From the NCBI GenBank assembly GCA_019914995.1, contig CM034129.1, positions 2,741,725 through 2,805,724 of the forward strand: DNA of 64,000 bases, written 5' to 3'. How positions within the stretch are numbered: the stretch's first letter is position 1; the number at the start of each line of letters is the position of its first letter. The notes under the pieces are model-generated. The model made no database searches, was not told the DNA's origin, and saw nothing but the letters and a program-made list of their open reading frames with translations. Below are positions 63,062 through 64,000 of this stretch, piece after piece. A program made the translations under genes and the position numbers. The stretch comes from Acanthochlamys bracteata (taxonomy: Eukaryota > Streptophyta > Magnoliopsida > Pandanales > Velloziaceae).

Positions 63062-64000
63062 CGTTGGTCTGGTAATAGTTTTCTTGCTTGTTCAGTTGTT
63101 CCCTTGTTGCTCTTTTGTTTTTGTCTCTTTTTTTCTTTTTTTATTCAAAGATATTCGATATGGTGTCGTTCTGTCCTTTTTCTGTTGTTCGAGTTTTTGT
63201 CTGATAGAAAACCACGTGTGAGGGGCTTGTACGACGAATTTGGGTACGCTTGGTGAGTAGCGGATTGAGCTGTTATTTGAAGAATCAGAATAAAGTTGAA
63301 GGCCTTTTACTGTTTTACAGGTGCTGATCTGTTCTGAGATAGATTTAAATGCTTAGTTTAATTAATCAAACTTTTTGATATTATTTATCTACGAGACTAC
63401 GAGGAACTATTTCACAACATCAATTACGGATACAATATTGAGGAAAAGAAAAAGAGAGAGAAGACTATGCCTCACCAATTCCTCTAGTCAATGACTATCC
63501 ACTAGAGAACTCGTAAAATCATTTTTGCACAGAAGAAACAGAGAACAAGAAATTGCCAAAAAAATTGATAATGTCAAATGTTCCCTATATTATTAGGTTG
63601 GAAAAGGTAGTCGCTTATGGTCTGCACTAAAGAGATTCAAAATCTTTACAAAAACAGAATAAATACTCCTCTCTAAAGTGTCTACATCATACTGTAGTAT
63701 ACAGCACTATATCAATGTCCAGTAAGATATTTAGAGAACATAAGGGATTTGCGGAAAAGACAAAAATTAAATAGAAGGGAATACTGAACTTCATTGCAGT
63801 GGACTAAACATAAGTCACGACATACCAGAGTTCTGCAAAATTTCTAAGTAATAACTAATATATGAAAAAGTGTGATTCGGGTATGAACCACAACTCACAA
63901 ACTGTCAATCAAAGTAGTCTTCAAGAAAAAGAAGCTCGCACTTAAGAAGTTTGCACCTAGTATCAGGTATTAGTTTTATGAGGAACCTAATCAATGGGCG
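63062..64000. other. Promoter side of the glyoxalase-like gene and window edge
   Basis: A T-rich leader lies near 63062-63150. No gene was recognised to the end of the window. The final part is AT-rich and could be intron or UTR of a gene lying outside. Confidence 0.45.

Overview
This is nuclear DNA from a eudicot plant. Genes are split by AT-rich GT-AG introns, intergenic DNA is very AT-rich, and the products are plant-specific (PDZ/TPR thylakoid protein, DYW-class PPR protein, FdC1 ferredoxin, seed-maturation LEA protein, MUT9-like kinase). No prokaryotic, organellar, viral or CRISPR-like segment was seen. I cannot name the species. Exon boundaries were placed by hand from splice sites, phase and family similarity; no alignment was run.

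Layout: 0.9-1.5 kb, a broken GH17 beta-1,3-glucanase. 2.6-5.1 kb (+), MET1-like chloroplast PDZ/TPR protein. 5.7-6.0 kb, a relic of a galactose-1-phosphate uridylyltransferase-like gene. 6.6-13.9 kb (+), MUT9-like casein kinase. 14.7-17.4 kb (-), intronless DYW-class PPR protein. 19.0-21.3 kb, a glutamate dehydrogenase relic. 24.6-26.4 kb (-), ribosomal protein S18. 27.5-30.6 kb (-), cytosolic-type O-acetylserine(thiol)lyase. 31.9-41.3 kb (+), XRN4-type 5'-3' exoribonuclease with 22 coding exons. 43.1-50.6 kb (-), PHD-finger/GNAT (IDM1-like) protein with a one-base frameshift. 51.8-54.1 kb, FRIGIDA-like relic. 55.0-55.4 kb (-), ferredoxin FdC1. 55.8-58.7 kb, MON2-like relic. 60.2-61.3 kb (+), LEA D-34 protein. 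62.2-63.1 kb (-), glyoxalase-I-like protein. Short TIR elements (probable Tourist-like MITEs) sit in several AT-rich gaps.

The ten intact or near-intact genes are ordinary housekeeping or stress genes with no obvious joint pathway. Their order does carry information. From memory of Arabidopsis, MLK1, a GalT-like gene and GDH1 are neighbours on chromosome 5, and OASTL, FdC1, a FRIGIDA-like gene and a PHD/acetyltransferase gene are neighbours on chromosome 4. Here the same neighbours occur, but several survive only as relics. The best overall reading is conserved ancestral gene order eroded by gene loss, as expected after whole-genome duplication. I found no convincing new biological system. 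The strongest leads are the relic series, the A9 frameshift, the GC-AG intron, the PPR protein whose DYW domain lacks its catalytic glutamate, and the MITE families.
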